DNA of 64,000 bases from Streptococcaceae bacterium AF54-32pH5A (GTDB taxonomy: Bacteria > Bacillota > Bacilli > Lactobacillales > Streptococcaceae). The position numbers and the translations under genes were made by a program. The notes beneath the pieces are model-generated. The model had not been told where the DNA came from. It did no database searches and was given only the letters and a program-made list of their open reading frames with translations. Positions 1 to 8,484 of the stretch are shown here, one piece after another. Numbering within the stretch: position 1 is the stretch's first letter; every line of letters begins with the position of its first letter. The DNA is taken from the NCBI GenBank assembly GCA_027682205.1, contig JAQDAD010000001.1, positions 1-64,000 of the forward strand, given 5' to 3'.

Positions 1-60
1 GCCTCTCTTCTTGGCAAGAAGAAGAAATCAGCAGCTTCTGAAATGGACCTAGAGGATTAA
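1..60 (+). CDS. 3' end of an unidentified CDS (partial)
   Basis: Frame 1 is open from the window edge to a TAA at 58-60 and encodes the tail ASLLGKKKKSAASEMDLED. A lysine cluster followed by an acidic end is all that is visible. It is followed by a strong terminator, so it is probably the last gene of its transcript. I do not recognise the protein from this tail. Confidence 0.5.
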   Translation, partial: ASLLGKKKKSAASEMDLED

Positions 61-118
61 GTTTCAGGAACTGTCTAAAATGGAATGCTTGTTCCCATTC
101 TAGCGATTGAAACAAGAA

Positions 119-150
119 CCCCAGATAGCCTTAGGCTATCTGGGGTTTAT
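119..150 (+). terminator. Rho-independent terminator
   Basis: A perfect 12-bp stem (119-130 with 134-145) with a 3-nt loop is followed by a short T-rich stretch. It closes the upstream transcription unit before trmFO. Confidence 0.8.
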
Positions 151-205
151 TTGTGGACTTATTTTTAATCTATAGGCCTTTTTAGTTCTTTCTGTCTACC
201 TTTTT

Positions 206-214
206 TGTTATACT
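206..214 (+). promoter_or_regulatory. Extended -10 promoter for trmFO
   Basis: TGTTATACT (TG-n-TATACT) has no convincing -35 box. The start site would fall near 221, which leaves a leader of about 90 nt that contains the structured element at 241-297. Confidence 0.6.
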
Positions 215-240
215 AGTAGGAGTGATTATTTATAGAAAGT

Positions 241-297
241 TTATGGGAGGCTGTTACTAAAAGCCTGAAAAAGGAAGAACGGATTTTTCTCCCATAA
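241..297 (+). promoter_or_regulatory. Structured 5' leader of trmFO, predicted three-way junction
   Basis: TTATGGG (241-247) pairs with CCCATAA (291-297). Inside, AGGCT (248-252) pairs with AGCCT (262-266) and GAAAAA (267-272) pairs with TTTTTC (284-289). The three helices abut almost without spacers. The outer stem alternatively extends to 9 bp (241-249 with 289-297). A GGGAGG ribosome-binding-like sequence (245-250) is buried in the outer stem, and no Shine-Dalgarno lies directly before the trmFO start. The pairing is read directly from the sequence; a regulatory function is inference. Confidence 0.45.
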
Positions 298-313
298 TGG
301 TAAAAAAAGTCTT

Positions 314-1648
314 ATGTCTCAATCTTATATCAATGTTATCGGAGCGGGATTGGCTGGTTCTGAAGCAGCCTACCAAATCGCAGAGCGTGGTATTCCAGTT
401 AAACTCTATGAAATGCGAGGCATCAAGTCAACGCCCCAGCACAAAACAGACAATTTTGCTGAGTTGGTTTGTTCCAATTCCTTGCGTGGAGATGCTCTGA
501 CAAATGCTGTTGGGCTTCTCAAGGAAGAAATGCGTCGCTTGGGTTCTGTTATCTTGGAATCTGCTGAGGCAACACGAGTTCCTGCTGGTGGAGCCCTTGC
601 AGTGGACCGTGATGGTTTCTCCCAAATGGTGACCGAAAAAGTAGCCAACCATCCCTTGATTGAAGTGGTTCGTGATGAAATTACAGAATTGCCAACAGAT
701 GCCATCACAGTTGTGGCAACTGGTCCTTTGACCAGTGATGCTCTAGCTGAAAAGATTCATGCTCTTAATGGCGGAGACGGTTTTTATTTCTATGATGCTG
801 CAGCTCCAATCGTAGATGTCAATACCATTGATATGAACAAGGTCTACCTTAAATCTCGTTATGACAAGGGAGAAGCGGCCTATCTCAACGCTCCAATGAC
901 AAAACAAGAGTTTATGGATTTCCATGAAGCCTTGGTCAATGCAGAGGAAGCTCCATTGAATTCCTTTGAAAAAGAAAAGTACTTTGAAGGCTGTATGCCT
1001 ATTGAAGTCATGGCAAAACGGGGCATCAAAACCATGCTTTATGGTCCTATGAAGCCAGTCGGTCTGGAGTACCCAGACGACTACACAGGCCCGCGTGATG
1101 GGGAATTTAAAACACCTTATGCGGTTGTCCAGCTTCGTCAGGATAATGCTGCAGGTAGTCTCTATAATATCGTTGGATTCCAAACCCACCTCAAATGGGG
1201 GGAGCAAAAGCGTGTTTTCCAAATGATTCCTGGTCTTGAAAATGCAGAGTTCGTCCGTTATGGGGTCATGCACCGCAATTCTTACATGGATTCACCAAAT
1301 CTTCTTGAGCAAACCTATCGTTCTAAGAAACAGCCCAACCTCTTCTTTGCTGGCCAGATGACGGGTGTGGAAGGCTATGTCGAGTCAGCAGCCTCAGGTC
1401 TAGTTGCAGGTATTAACGCGGCTCGTCTCTTCAAGGGAGAAAGCGAGGCAATTTTCCCAGAAACAACAGCGATTGGCAGTTTGGCTCATTACATCACCCA
1501 TGCGGACAGCAAACACTTCCAACCAATGAATGTCAATTTCGGGATTATCAAGGAGTTAGAAGGTGAGCGTATCCGTGATAAGAAGGCTCGTTATGAAAAA
1601 ATTGCAGAGCGTGCTCTTACTGACTTAGAGGAATTTTTAACTGTCTAA
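314..1648 (+). CDS. trmFO: tRNA m5U54 methyltransferase TrmFO, folate/FAD-dependent
   Basis: TrmFO makes the T-loop 5-methyluridine at tRNA position 54 using methylenetetrahydrofolate and FAD. The 444-residue protein has full family length. It shows the N-terminal FAD dinucleotide fold GAGLAG (residues 10-15) and [10 protein letters not shown], whose C53 matches the cysteine numbered 53 in the B. subtilis enzyme. It was formerly annotated gid. The ATG at 314 fits the family N-terminus. An out-of-frame ATG at 298 precedes it, and no good Shine-Dalgarno is present within 15 nt. It is transcribed alone from the promoter at 206-214, and the next gene has its own promoter. Confidence 0.97.
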   Translation: MSQSYINVIGAGLAGSEAAYQIAERGIPVKLYEMRGIKSTPQHKTDNFAELVCSNSLRGDALTNAVGLLKEEMRRLGSVILESAEATRVPAGGALAVDRDGFSQMVTEKVANHPLIEVVRDEITELPTDAITVVATGPLTSDALAEKIHALNGGDGFYFYDAAAPIVDVNTIDMNKVYLKSRYDKGEAAYLNAPMTKQEFMDFHEALVNAEEAPLNSFEKEKYFEGCMPIEVMAKRGIKTMLYGPMKPVGLEYPDDYTGPRDGEFKTPYAVVQLRQDNAAGSLYNIVGFQTHLKWGEQKRVFQMIPGLENAEFVRYGVMHRNSYMDSPNLLEQTYRSKKQPNLFFAGQMTGVEGYVESAASGLVAGINAARLFKGESEAIFPETTAIGSLAHYITHADSKHFQPMNVNFGIIKELEGERIRDKKARYEKIAERALTDLEEFLTV

Positions 1649-1653
1649 TTTTT

Positions 1654-1681
1654 TTGAAAGAATTGCTCATGATACTATAAA
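1654..1681 (+). promoter_or_regulatory. Promoter for pyrH-frr
   Basis: TTGAAA (1654-1659) and TATAAA (1676-1681) are separated by 16 bp. A second -10-like TAAAAT lies at 1699-1704. Either would drive pyrH-frr. Confidence 0.5.
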
Positions 1682-1731
1682 AATCTTAGAAATTGTGATA
1701 AAATAGGTAGGATGAAAAAAGGAGAGTAAAA

Positions 1732-2469
1732 ATGGCGAACCCCAAGTATAAACGTATTTTAATCAAGTTATCAGGTGAAGCCCTTGCTGGTGAACGTGGC
1801 GTAGGGATTGATATCCAAACAGTTCAAAAAATTGCAAAAGAGATTCAAGAAGTTCATAGTCTAGGGATCGAAATTGCCCTTGTTATTGGTGGAGGAAATC
1901 TCTGGCGTGGTGAACCTGCTGCTGAGGCTGGTATGGACCGCGTTCAGGCTGATTACACTGGAATGCTTGGGACCGTTATGAATGCTCTTGTGATGGCAGA
2001 TTCATTGCAACAAGTTGGCGTAGATACGCGTGTTCAAACAGCTATTTCTATGCAACAAGTGGCTGAGCCTTACGTACGTGGACGTGCCCTTCGCCACCTT
2101 GAGAAAGGCCGTATCGTTATCTTTGGTGCCGGAATTGGTTCACCTTACTTCTCAACAGATACAACAGCGGCTCTTCGTGCAGCTGAAATCGAAGCAGATG
2201 CCATTCTGATGGCTAAAAACGGTGTCGATGGTGTTTACAATGCCGATCCTAAGAAAGACAAGACAGCCGTTAAGTTTGAAGAATTGACCCACCGTGATGT
2301 TATCAACAAAGGTCTTCGTATCATGGACTCAACTGCTTCAACCCTCTCAATGGATAACGACATTGACTTAGTTGTCTTCAATATGAACCAACCAGGCAAC
2401 ATCAAACGTGTCGTATTTGGTGAAAATATCGGAACAACAGTTTCAAACAATATCGAAGAAAAGGAATAA
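1732..2469 (+). CDS. pyrH: UMP kinase
   Basis: PyrH phosphorylates UMP to UDP in the pyrimidine pathway. The 245-residue protein has the bacterial length and the amino-acid-kinase fold: an N-terminal KLSGEAL phosphate-binding loop at about residues 12-18 and glycine-rich [10 protein letters not shown] near residue 56. It has no homology to eukaryotic UMP/CMP kinases. A Shine-Dalgarno GGAGAG lies 7 nt upstream. It is followed after 8 nt by frr, the usual pyrH-frr pair in Firmicutes, which couples nucleotide supply and ribosome recycling genes in one transcript. Confidence 0.97.
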   Translation: MANPKYKRILIKLSGEALAGERGVGIDIQTVQKIAKEIQEVHSLGIEIALVIGGGNLWRGEPAAEAGMDRVQADYTGMLGTVMNALVMADSLQQVGVDTRVQTAISMQQVAEPYVRGRALRHLEKGRIVIFGAGIGSPYFSTDTTAALRAAEIEADAILMAKNGVDGVYNADPKKDKTAVKFEELTHRDVINKGLRIMDSTASTLSMDNDIDLVVFNMNQPGNIKRVVFGENIGTTVSNNIEEKE

Positions 2470-2477
2470 GAAAGATT

Positions 2478-3035
2478 ATGGCTAACGCAATTATTGAAAA
2501 AGCGAAAGAGAGAATGACTCAGTCTCACCACTCACTTGCACGTGAATTTGGAGGTATCCGTGCAGGTCGTGCCAACGCAAGCTTGCTAGACCGTATCCAC
2601 GTAGAATACTATGGAGTCGAAACTCCTCTTAACCAAATCGCTTCAATTACTATTCCAGAAGCGCGTGTCTTGTTGGTAACACCATTTGACAAGTCTTCAT
2701 TGAAAGACATCGAACGCGCCTTGAACGCTTCAGACCTTGGTATTACACCAGCTAACGACGGTTCTGTGATTCGTTTGGTGATCCCAGCTCTTACAGAAGA
2801 AACTCGTCGTGACCTTGCTAAAGAAGTGAAGAAGGTCGGTGAAAATGCCAAAGTAGCTATTCGTAACATCCGTCGTGATGCTATGGACGAAGCCAAGAAA
2901 CAAGAAAAAGCAAAAGAAATTACTGAAGACGAATTGAAGACTCTTGAAAAAGATATTCAAAAAGTAACAGACGATGCTGTGAAACACATTGACGATATGA
3001 CTGCCAATAAAGAAAAAGAACTTTTGGAAGTCTAA
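2478..3035 (+). CDS. frr: Ribosome recycling factor
   Basis: The ribosome recycling factor, with EF-G, splits post-termination ribosomes. The 185-residue protein has the standard length and the conserved N-terminal stretch [14 protein letters not shown] (residues 26-39). The C-terminal half is a highly charged, lysine/glutamate-rich helical bundle. The ATG at 2478 sits 8 nt after the pyrH stop with AAGAAAG as a weak ribosome-binding site, so translation is probably coupled to pyrH. The unit ends at the terminator at 3047-3077. Confidence 0.97.
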   Translation: MANAIIEKAKERMTQSHHSLAREFGGIRAGRANASLLDRIHVEYYGVETPLNQIASITIPEARVLLVTPFDKSSLKDIERALNASDLGITPANDGSVIRLVIPALTEETRRDLAKEVKKVGENAKVAIRNIRRDAMDEAKKQEKAKEITEDELKTLEKDIQKVTDDAVKHIDDMTANKEKELLEV

Positions 3036-3046
3036 AAATAAACAAA

Positions 3047-3082
3047 AAAACTCAGTTGGCATTGCTGGCTGAGTTTTATTCG
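3047..3082 (+). terminator. Terminator or attenuator between frr and cvfB
   Basis: AAAACTCAG (3047-3055) pairs with CTGAGTTTT (3069-3077). The hairpin lies only 17 nt before the cvfB start and just before its AAGAAGG ribosome-binding site. No clear separate cvfB promoter is visible, so cvfB may be expressed by readthrough. Confidence 0.7.
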
Positions 3083-3094
3083 AAAGAAGGAAAT

Positions 3095-3949
3095 ATGAAT
3101 ACAAATCTTGCAAGTTTTATCGTTGGACTGATCATCGATGAAAATGACCGTTTTTACTTTGTGCAAAAGGATGGTCAAACCTATGCACTTGCCAAGGAAG
3201 AAGGTCAACATACAGTAGGGGATACGGTCAAAGGTTTTGCCTACACAGATATGAAGCAAAAACTTCGCTTGACAACTCTAGAAGTGACTGCCACTCAGGA
3301 CCAATTTGGTTGGGGAACCGTAACAGAAGTTCGTAAGGACTTGGGTGTCTTTGTGGATACCGGTCTACCTGACAAGGAAATCGTAGTGTCACTCGATATT
3401 CTCCCTGAACTTAAGGAACTTTGGCCTAAGAAGGGTGACCAGCTCTACATCCGTCTTGAAGTCGACAAGAAAGATCGAATCTGGGGACTCTTGGCTTATC
3501 AGGAAGACTTCCAACGTCTGGCTCGTCCTGCCTACAACAACATGCAGAACCAAAACTGGCCAGCCATTGTTTACCGCCTCAAGCTGTCAGGGACCTTTGT
3601 CTATCTGCCAGAGAATAACATGCTTGGTTTTATCCATCCTAGTGAGCGCTACGCAGAGCCACGTTTGGGGCAAGTTTTAGATGCGCGTGTCATTGGTTTC
3701 CGTGAAGTGGACCGCACCTTGAACCTCTCCCTCAAACCACGTTCTTTTGAGATGTTGGAAAATGATGCCCAGATGATTTTGACTTACTTGGAAAGCAATG
3801 GCGGTTTTATGACCTTGAATGATAAGTCATCCCCTGAGGACATCAAGGCAACCTTTGGCATTTCTAAAGGTCAGTTCAAGAAAGCACTCGGTGGCTTGAT
3901 GAAGGCTGGCAAAATCAAACAAGACCAGTTTGGGACAGAGTTGATTTAG
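3095..3949 (+). CDS. cvfB: S1-domain RNA-binding virulence regulator CvfB
   Basis: CvfB-family proteins bind RNA through tandem S1 domains and end in a winged helix; they affect virulence gene expression in staphylococci and streptococci. The 284-residue sequence begins MNTNLASFIVGL and has S1-like OB segments at about residues 1-60, 65-130 and 145-215 (the last with GFIHPSERY), then a winged-helix tail rich in lysine (about 220-284). An in-frame ATG at 3056 lies inside the preceding terminator and is rejected as the start; AAGAAGG at 3084-3090 supports 3095. Confidence 0.9.
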   Translation: MNTNLASFIVGLIIDENDRFYFVQKDGQTYALAKEEGQHTVGDTVKGFAYTDMKQKLRLTTLEVTATQDQFGWGTVTEVRKDLGVFVDTGLPDKEIVVSLDILPELKELWPKKGDQLYIRLEVDKKDRIWGLLAYQEDFQRLARPAYNNMQNQNWPAIVYRLKLSGTFVYLPENNMLGFIHPSERYAEPRLGQVLDARVIGFREVDRTLNLSLKPRSFEMLENDAQMILTYLESNGGFMTLNDKSSPEDIKATFGISKGQFKKALGGLMKAGKIKQDQFGTELI

Positions 3950-3960
3950 GCTTTCTAAGT

Positions 3961-4566
3961 ATGATAAAGAAACTTGAAGAAATGAGTTTAGAGGAACTCT
4001 GGCAACTTTTTCCCATTTTTCTGGTAGAGCACAAATCAGAGTGGAAAGACTGGTATGAATCGGAAAAAGCAAATCTAATAAAAATATTGGGTGCAAATGT
4101 TATTAAAAGAATAGAACATATAGGTAGCACTGCTATCCCTAATATTTGGGCCAAGAATATCGTTGATATTCTATTAGAAGTAGGCAAAATAGAGGATTTA
4201 GCAAAAGTTAGGAATCTATTGGTGAAGAATGGTTGGCTAGTGATGTCAGAGAGTCCTAACAGGATTTCTCTAAATAAAGGCTATACAGAGCAGGGCTTTG
4301 CCGAAAAAGTTTTTCATCTACATTTGCGACTGATGGGAGATCATGACGAGATTTATTTTAGAGATTATCTCTGTCAGCATCCAGATATCGCCCAAGCGTA
4401 TCAGGAATTAAAACTGGATTTGTGGAAAAAATTTGAACACAATCGTGATGCTTACACAGCTGCTAAAACATATTTTATAAACCACTATGTGTCAAAGGCT
4501 AAGTCCAGTAATTTTCAAGAATCAGAAAAGTTTCATCAAAAAAGTCTTGATAGGAGAAAGAATTGA
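3961..4566 (+). CDS. GrpB family (UPF0157) nucleotidyltransferase-like protein
   Basis: GrpB-family proteins share the nucleotidyltransferase fold; the biochemical role of most is unproven. The 201-residue protein carries the family hallmark [20 protein letters not shown] near residues 50-70, and [19 protein letters not shown] near 120-140. It starts 11 nt after cvfB and its stop overlaps the yozE start by 4 nt, so it is transcribed with both. From memory this gene is absent between cvfB and yozE in S. pneumoniae TIGR4, so it may be an accessory insertion. Possible roles include an acquired CoaE-like or resistance-type transferase; nothing here decides. Confidence 0.8.
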   Translation: MIKKLEEMSLEELWQLFPIFLVEHKSEWKDWYESEKANLIKILGANVIKRIEHIGSTAIPNIWAKNIVDILLEVGKIEDLAKVRNLLVKNGWLVMSESPNRISLNKGYTEQGFAEKVFHLHLRLMGDHDEIYFRDYLCQHPDIAQAYQELKLDLWKKFEHNRDAYTAAKTYFINHYVSKAKSSNFQESEKFHQKSLDRRKN

Positions 4567-4778
4567 GAAAATCATTTTACACTTGGCTCATGACTGAGCG
4601 CAATCCTAAAAGTAACAGTCCCAAAGCCATCCTAGCAGACCTCGCTTTTGAAGAGTCAGCCTTTCCAAAACACACGGATGATTTTGATGAGGTGAGTCGC
4701 TTTTTGGAGGAACATGCCAGTTTCTCTTTTAACCTAGGAGACTTTGACTCTATCTGGCAAGAATATTTAGAACACTAG
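4563..4778 (+). CDS. yozE: YozE/UPF0346 SAM-like fold protein
   Basis: This 71-residue protein matches the YozE (UPF0346) family: small helical proteins with a sterile-alpha-motif-like fold and no known function, widespread in Firmicutes. The sequence opens with [16 protein letters not shown] and is acidic towards the end. The start is a TTG at 4563 that overlaps the GrpB stop (TTGA) and has AGGAG at 4552-4556. It is probably translationally coupled to the upstream gene. Confidence 0.85.
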   Translation: MRKSFYTWLMTERNPKSNSPKAILADLAFEESAFPKHTDDFDEVSRFLEEHASFSFNLGDFDSIWQEYLEH

Positions 4779-4815
4779 AGACAATGAGATGAGGCTAGTA
4801 TTTTATTGTTCTCTT

Positions 4816-4824
4816 TGCTATAAT
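4816..4824 (+). promoter_or_regulatory. Extended -10 promoter for phoH
   Basis: TGCTATAAT is a consensus extended -10. No -35 match lies at 16-18 bp. The start site would be near 4831, giving a leader of about 28 nt. Confidence 0.7.
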
Positions 4825-4858
4825 AAAAAGAAATAAACGGATTAGAGAGGTTCTTTAT

Positions 4859-5845
4859 TTGAAGGAACATTCAATAGACATTCAACTGAGTCATCCAGAT
4901 GACCTGTTTCATCTTTTTGGTTCCAATGAACGCCATCTTCGTTTGATGGAAGAAGAGCTTGATGTTGTGATTCATGCTCGTACGGAGATTGTGCAGGTTT
5001 TGGGAGAAGAAGCTGCATGTGAAGAAGCCCGTCAGGTTATCCAAGCCTTGATGGTTTTGGTGAATCGTGGAATGACTGTCGGTACGCCAGATGTGGTGAC
5101 GGCTATTAACATGGTTAAAAACGATGAAATTGACAAGTTTGTCGCCCTTTACGAAGAAGAAATTATCAAGGACAATACAGGGAAACCTATCCGTGTCAAA
5201 ACACTAGGTCAAAAACTTTATGTGGATAGTGTCAAACAGCACGATGTGACTTTTGGAATTGGGCCAGCAGGGACAGGGAAGACCTTTCTTGCAGTGACCT
5301 TGGCCGTGACTGCTCTTAAACGTGGGCAGGTCAAGCGAATTATCCTTACTCGTCCAGCCGTTGAAGCAGGCGAGAGTCTTGGATTTCTTCCGGGTGATCT
5401 CAAGGAGAAGGTGAATCCTTACCTTCGACCTGTTTACGATGCCTTGTATCAGATCCTCGGCAAAGACCAAACGACTCGTCTCATGGAGCGTGAAATCATT
5501 GAGATTGCGCCCCTCGCCTACATGCGTGGACGGACCTTGGATGATGCCTTTGTCATTCTCGATGAGGCGCAAAATACGACTATCATGCAGATGAAGATGT
5601 TCTTGACGCGCTTAGGTTTTAATTCTAAGATGATTGTCAATGGGGATATCAGTCAGATTGACCTACCACGTAACGTCAAGTCAGGTTTGATTGATGCCCA
5701 AGAAAAGCTCAAGAACATTCACCAAATTGACTTTGTTCATTTTTCAGCCAAGGATGTGGTTCGCCATCCAGTTGTCGCTCAAATTATCCGAGCCTATGAA
5801 CCAGCTCCAGTTAAGATTGAAGAAAAGAACCAAGAAACAGAATAG
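4859..5845 (+). CDS. phoH: PhoH-like ATPase
   Basis: PhoH-family P-loop ATPases are linked to RNA metabolism and phosphate-starvation responses; in many bacteria they work with YbeY. The 328-residue protein has an N-terminal KH-like region (about 1-115), Walker A GPAGTGKT (135-142) and Walker B VILDEAQN near 232. The start is TTG at 4859 with GAGAGG at 4845-4850, because the homologous N-terminus begins here and no ATG is suitable. It has its own promoter and terminator. YbeY is encoded far away at 40 kb rather than adjacent. Confidence 0.93.
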   Translation: MKEHSIDIQLSHPDDLFHLFGSNERHLRLMEEELDVVIHARTEIVQVLGEEAACEEARQVIQALMVLVNRGMTVGTPDVVTAINMVKNDEIDKFVALYEEEIIKDNTGKPIRVKTLGQKLYVDSVKQHDVTFGIGPAGTGKTFLAVTLAVTALKRGQVKRIILTRPAVEAGESLGFLPGDLKEKVNPYLRPVYDALYQILGKDQTTRLMEREIIEIAPLAYMRGRTLDDAFVILDEAQNTTIMQMKMFLTRLGFNSKMIVNGDISQIDLPRNVKSGLIDAQEKLKNIHQIDFVHFSAKDVVRHPVVAQIIRAYEPAPVKIEEKNQETE

Positions 5846-5849
5846 CAAA

Positions 5850-5880
5850 AAAGAGCAGTTTCATCTGAACTGCTCTTTAT
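5850..5880. terminator. Bidirectional terminator between phoH and ald
   Basis: AAAGAGCAGTT (5850-5860) pairs with AACTGCTCTTT (5868-5878) around a 7-nt loop, with A-rich and T-rich flanks. It serves both convergent genes. Confidence 0.85.
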
Positions 5881-5907
5881 CGTATCTGTGTTAACTAGTT
5901 AATGTCT

Positions 5908-7020
5908 TTAGACAAGTTCATCAATCGAAGTGTGATCCTTATCTAGCCCCTGGGCAACTGGAAGACTAGTCAAGTAGCCTTGATAAGTAGTCACACCTTG
6001 ACGCAAGCCTTCATCTTCAGTGATTGCCTTCTTAAAACCTTTTCCTGCTAAGGCTTCGATGTAAGGAAGAGTGACGTTGGTTAGGGCAATGGTCGAAGTA
6101 CGGGCAACCGCACCAGGGATATTGGCAACGGCATAGTGGAGAACACCGTGTTTTTCATAGACTGGTTCATCGTGCGTTGTCACACGATCTGCTGTTGCGA
6201 TAACACCGCCTTGGTCAACAGCAACGTCAACGATGACAGATCCTGGACGCATTTGTTTGACCATCTCATCTGTCACCAATTTCGGTGCTTTGGCACCAGG
6301 GATGAGAACCGCACCAATCACCACATCAGCATCTCTCACACTTGCTTCGATGTTGAATGAATTAGACATAAGAGTTTGGATTTGGTTTCCAAAGACTTCT
6401 TCTAGAACTGAGAGACGCTTAGCGCTGATATCTAAAATAGTTACTTGAGCACCAAGACCAAGGGCGATGCGGGCAGCATGTGTACCGACGACACCACCAC
6501 CGATGATGGTTACTTTTCCTTTTGGAACACCTGGTACACCACCAAGTAGAACACCAGAGCCACCAGCTTGCTTAGTAAGGAAGTGAGCTCCGATTTGAAC
6601 AGCCATACGACCTGCAACCTCACTCATAGGAACGAGGAGTGGTAGTTGTCCTTGATTGTCACGGACCGTTTCATAGGCAATTCCTGTTGTTTTGGCTGCT
6701 AGCATAGCATCTGCCAATTCTGGAGCAGCGGCCATGTGCAAGTAGGTGAAGAGGAGAAGATCATCGCGCAAGTAACCATATTCAGAAGCTAGTGGTTCTT
6801 TTACTTTCACGACTAACTCTGCTGCCCAAGCTTCACCAGCAGTAGCGACAATCTCAGCACCTTGCTTTTGGTAGTCAGCATCAGTAAAGCCAGAACCGAG
6901 TCCAGCATTTGTTTCGATGAGGACACGATGTCCACGGCTGACTAAACTATGGACGCCAGCAGGAGTTAGGGCAACGCGGTTTTCGTTATTTTTAATTTCT
7001 TTTGGAATTCCAATTAACAT
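5908..7020 (-). CDS. ald: Alanine dehydrogenase
   Basis: Ald interconverts L-alanine and pyruvate plus ammonium with NAD. The 370-residue protein is full length, starting [20 protein letters not shown], with K/R substrate-binding residues near the N-terminus and the NAD-binding [10 protein letters not shown] motif near residue 174. On the minus strand an AGGTAGG-type ribosome-binding site precedes the ATG. I recall that TIGR4 carries this gene as a frameshifted pair; here the frame is intact. A catabolite-responsive-like palindrome lies upstream at 7108-7120. Confidence 0.95.
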   Translation of the reverse strand: MLIGIPKEIKNNENRVALTPAGVHSLVSRGHRVLIETNAGLGSGFTDADYQKQGAEIVATAGEAWAAELVVKVKEPLASEYGYLRDDLLLFTYLHMAAAPELADAMLAAKTTGIAYETVRDNQGQLPLLVPMSEVAGRMAVQIGAHFLTKQAGGSGVLLGGVPGVPKGKVTIIGGGVVGTHAARIALGLGAQVTILDISAKRLSVLEEVFGNQIQTLMSNSFNIEASVRDADVVIGAVLIPGAKAPKLVTDEMVKQMRPGSVIVDVAVDQGGVIATADRVTTHDEPVYEKHGVLHYAVANIPGAVARTSTIALTNVTLPYIEALAGKGFKKAITEDEGLRQGVTTYQGYLTSLPVAQGLDKDHTSIDELV

Positions 7021-7107
7021 AGAGATAACCTACCTTTCAATTGACGGGATTATTTTAGTTGTCACATCCCATTTCATAAATCAAAAATGTGATGGTTTTA
7101 TTTTATA

Positions 7108-7120
7108 TGAAACCGCTTCA
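7108..7120. promoter_or_regulatory. Possible CcpA (cre-like) site between ald and the GNAT gene
   Basis: TGAAACCGCTTCA is a near-palindrome that resembles a cre site lacking one central base. It lies in the divergent region and could affect either gene. This is a weak prediction. Confidence 0.25.
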
Positions 7121-7196
7121 AAAATCAAGAAAAACTTGTTATCAAAATTTATTTATGCTAGACTAGTGAGAATCAAGCTTTAATGGAGGAAAAAGT

Positions 7197-7766
7197 ATGG
7201 AATCAATATTTGTGAAATTTTCCCAGTATCCGTCTATAGAAACGGAGCGGTTGTTGCTCCGACCTGTAACCTTGGATGATGCAGAAGCTATGTTTGAGTA
7301 TGCCTCAGACAGAGAAAATACGCGCTACACTTTTTCAACTAACCAAAGCTTGGAAGAAACCAGGAATAACATTGCTCAGTTCTACTTGGCCAATCCCTTG
7401 GGACGGTGGGGTATTGAACTAAAAAGCAATGGTCAGTTTATCGGAACCATTGACCTGCACAAGATTGACACAGTCTTAAAAAAGGCTGCTATTGGTTATA
7501 TTATTAATAAAAAATATTGGAAGCAAGGATTGACAACAGAAGCCACTCGAGCCGTGATTGAGCTAGCTTTTGAGAAGATTGGAATGAATAAGTTAGTTGC
7601 TTTACACGATAAGGATAATCCCGCATCAGGAAAGGTTATGGAGAAATCAGGCATGCATTTTTCCCATGTAGAACCATATGATTGTATGGACCAGCATGAA
7701 AAAGGACGAATCGTCACAAGAGTTCATTATGTCTTGACCAAGGAAGACTATTTTGCAAATAAGTGA
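7197..7766 (+). CDS. GNAT family N-acetyltransferase, RimJ/RimL type
   Basis: The 189-residue protein belongs to the RimJ/RimL-like GNAT acetyltransferases, which move acetyl groups from acetyl-CoA to protein N-termini or small amines. It shows the typical opening IETERLLLRPVTLDDAEAMF (from about residue 14), the core GYIINKKYWKQGLTTEA that forms the acetyl-CoA pyrophosphate loop, and the closing NPASGKVMEKSGM motif. GGAGG precedes the ATG by 8 nt. The substrate cannot be told from sequence. Confidence 0.88.
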   Translation: MESIFVKFSQYPSIETERLLLRPVTLDDAEAMFEYASDRENTRYTFSTNQSLEETRNNIAQFYLANPLGRWGIELKSNGQFIGTIDLHKIDTVLKKAAIGYIINKKYWKQGLTTEATRAVIELAFEKIGMNKLVALHDKDNPASGKVMEKSGMHFSHVEPYDCMDQHEKGRIVTRVHYVLTKEDYFANK

Positions 7767-7806
7767 GCAGTTGAAAAGAAATTTTCGACTGTTTTTTTCT
7801 TCCTCT

Positions 7807-7814
7807 TACGAATA
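7807..7814 (+). promoter_or_regulatory. Com-box (ComX/SigX -10) of comEA-comEC
   Basis: TACGAATA is the exact cin/com-box recognised by the competence sigma factor ComX. It sits 20 nt before the comEA ATG and marks the operon as a late-competence unit. Confidence 0.9.
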
Positions 7815-7833
7815 ACTTAAGAGAGGAGAAAAT

Positions 7834-8484
7834 ATGGAAGCAATTATCAAAAAAATCAAAGAGTATAAAATCATTGTCATTTGTGCGGGTTTGGGTTTGG
7901 CCTTAGGCGGCTTTTTCCTACTAAAACCAACGTCACAAACACCTGTCAAGGAAACGAATTTGCAGGCTGAAGTTGCGGCTGTTTCAAAGGATTCATCTAC
8001 CGAAAAAGAAGTGAAGAAGGAGGAAAAGGAAGAGTCTCCCGAACAAGATCTGATCACAGTGGATGTCAAAGGTGCTGTTAAATCGCCGGGGATCTATGAT
8101 TTGCCAGTAGGGAGTCGAGTCCATGATGCCGTTCAAAAGGCAGGTGGCTTGACAGAGGAGGCAGATAGTAAGTCGCTCAATCTAGCCCAGAAAGTTAGTG
8201 ACGAGGCTCTGGTCTACGTCCCGAGTAAGGGGGAAGAGGCAGCTAGTCAGCAGACTGGTTCTGGAACGCCTCCTTCTACAAGTAAGGATAAGAAGGTCAA
8301 CCTAAATAAAGCTAGTCTGGAAGAGCTCAAGCAGGTCAAGGGACTGGGTGGTAAACGAGCTCAGGACATTATCGACCATCGTGAGGCAAATGGCAAATTC
8401 AAGTCGGTAGATGAACTCAAGAAAGTCTCTGGCATTGGTGCAAAGACCATAGAAAAGTTAAAAGACTATGTTACAGTGGATTAA
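7834..8484 (+). CDS. comEA: Competence DNA receptor ComEA
   Basis: ComEA is the membrane-anchored receptor that binds incoming double-stranded DNA. The 216-residue protein has one N-terminal membrane segment (about residues 13-32), a charged linker, an SLBB-like beta-grasp domain (about 75-130), a low-complexity spacer, and a C-terminal double helix-hairpin-helix DNA-binding domain (about 155-213, with GLGGKRAQDII and GIGAKTIEKL). GAGAGGAG precedes the start. The com-box at 7807 drives it, and its end overlaps comEC by 17 nt. In pneumococci the pair is called celA-celB. Confidence 0.96.
   Translation: MEAIIKKIKEYKIIVICAGLGLALGGFFLLKPTSQTPVKETNLQAEVAAVSKDSSTEKEVKKEEKEESPEQDLITVDVKGAVKSPGIYDLPVGSRVHDAVQKAGGLTEEADSKSLNLAQKVSDEALVYVPSKGEEAASQQTGSGTPPSTSKDKKVNLNKASLEELKQVKGLGGKRAQDIIDHREANGKFKSVDELKKVSGIGAKTIEKLKDYVTVD

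Noticed and set aside
250..290. Hammerhead ribozyme in the trmFO leader
   Set aside because: The three-way junction lacks the conserved CUGANGA and GAAA core.
743..1273. 176-codon open frame on the minus strand within trmFO
   Set aside because: It is antisense to a conserved gene and has no ribosome-binding site or recognisable domain.
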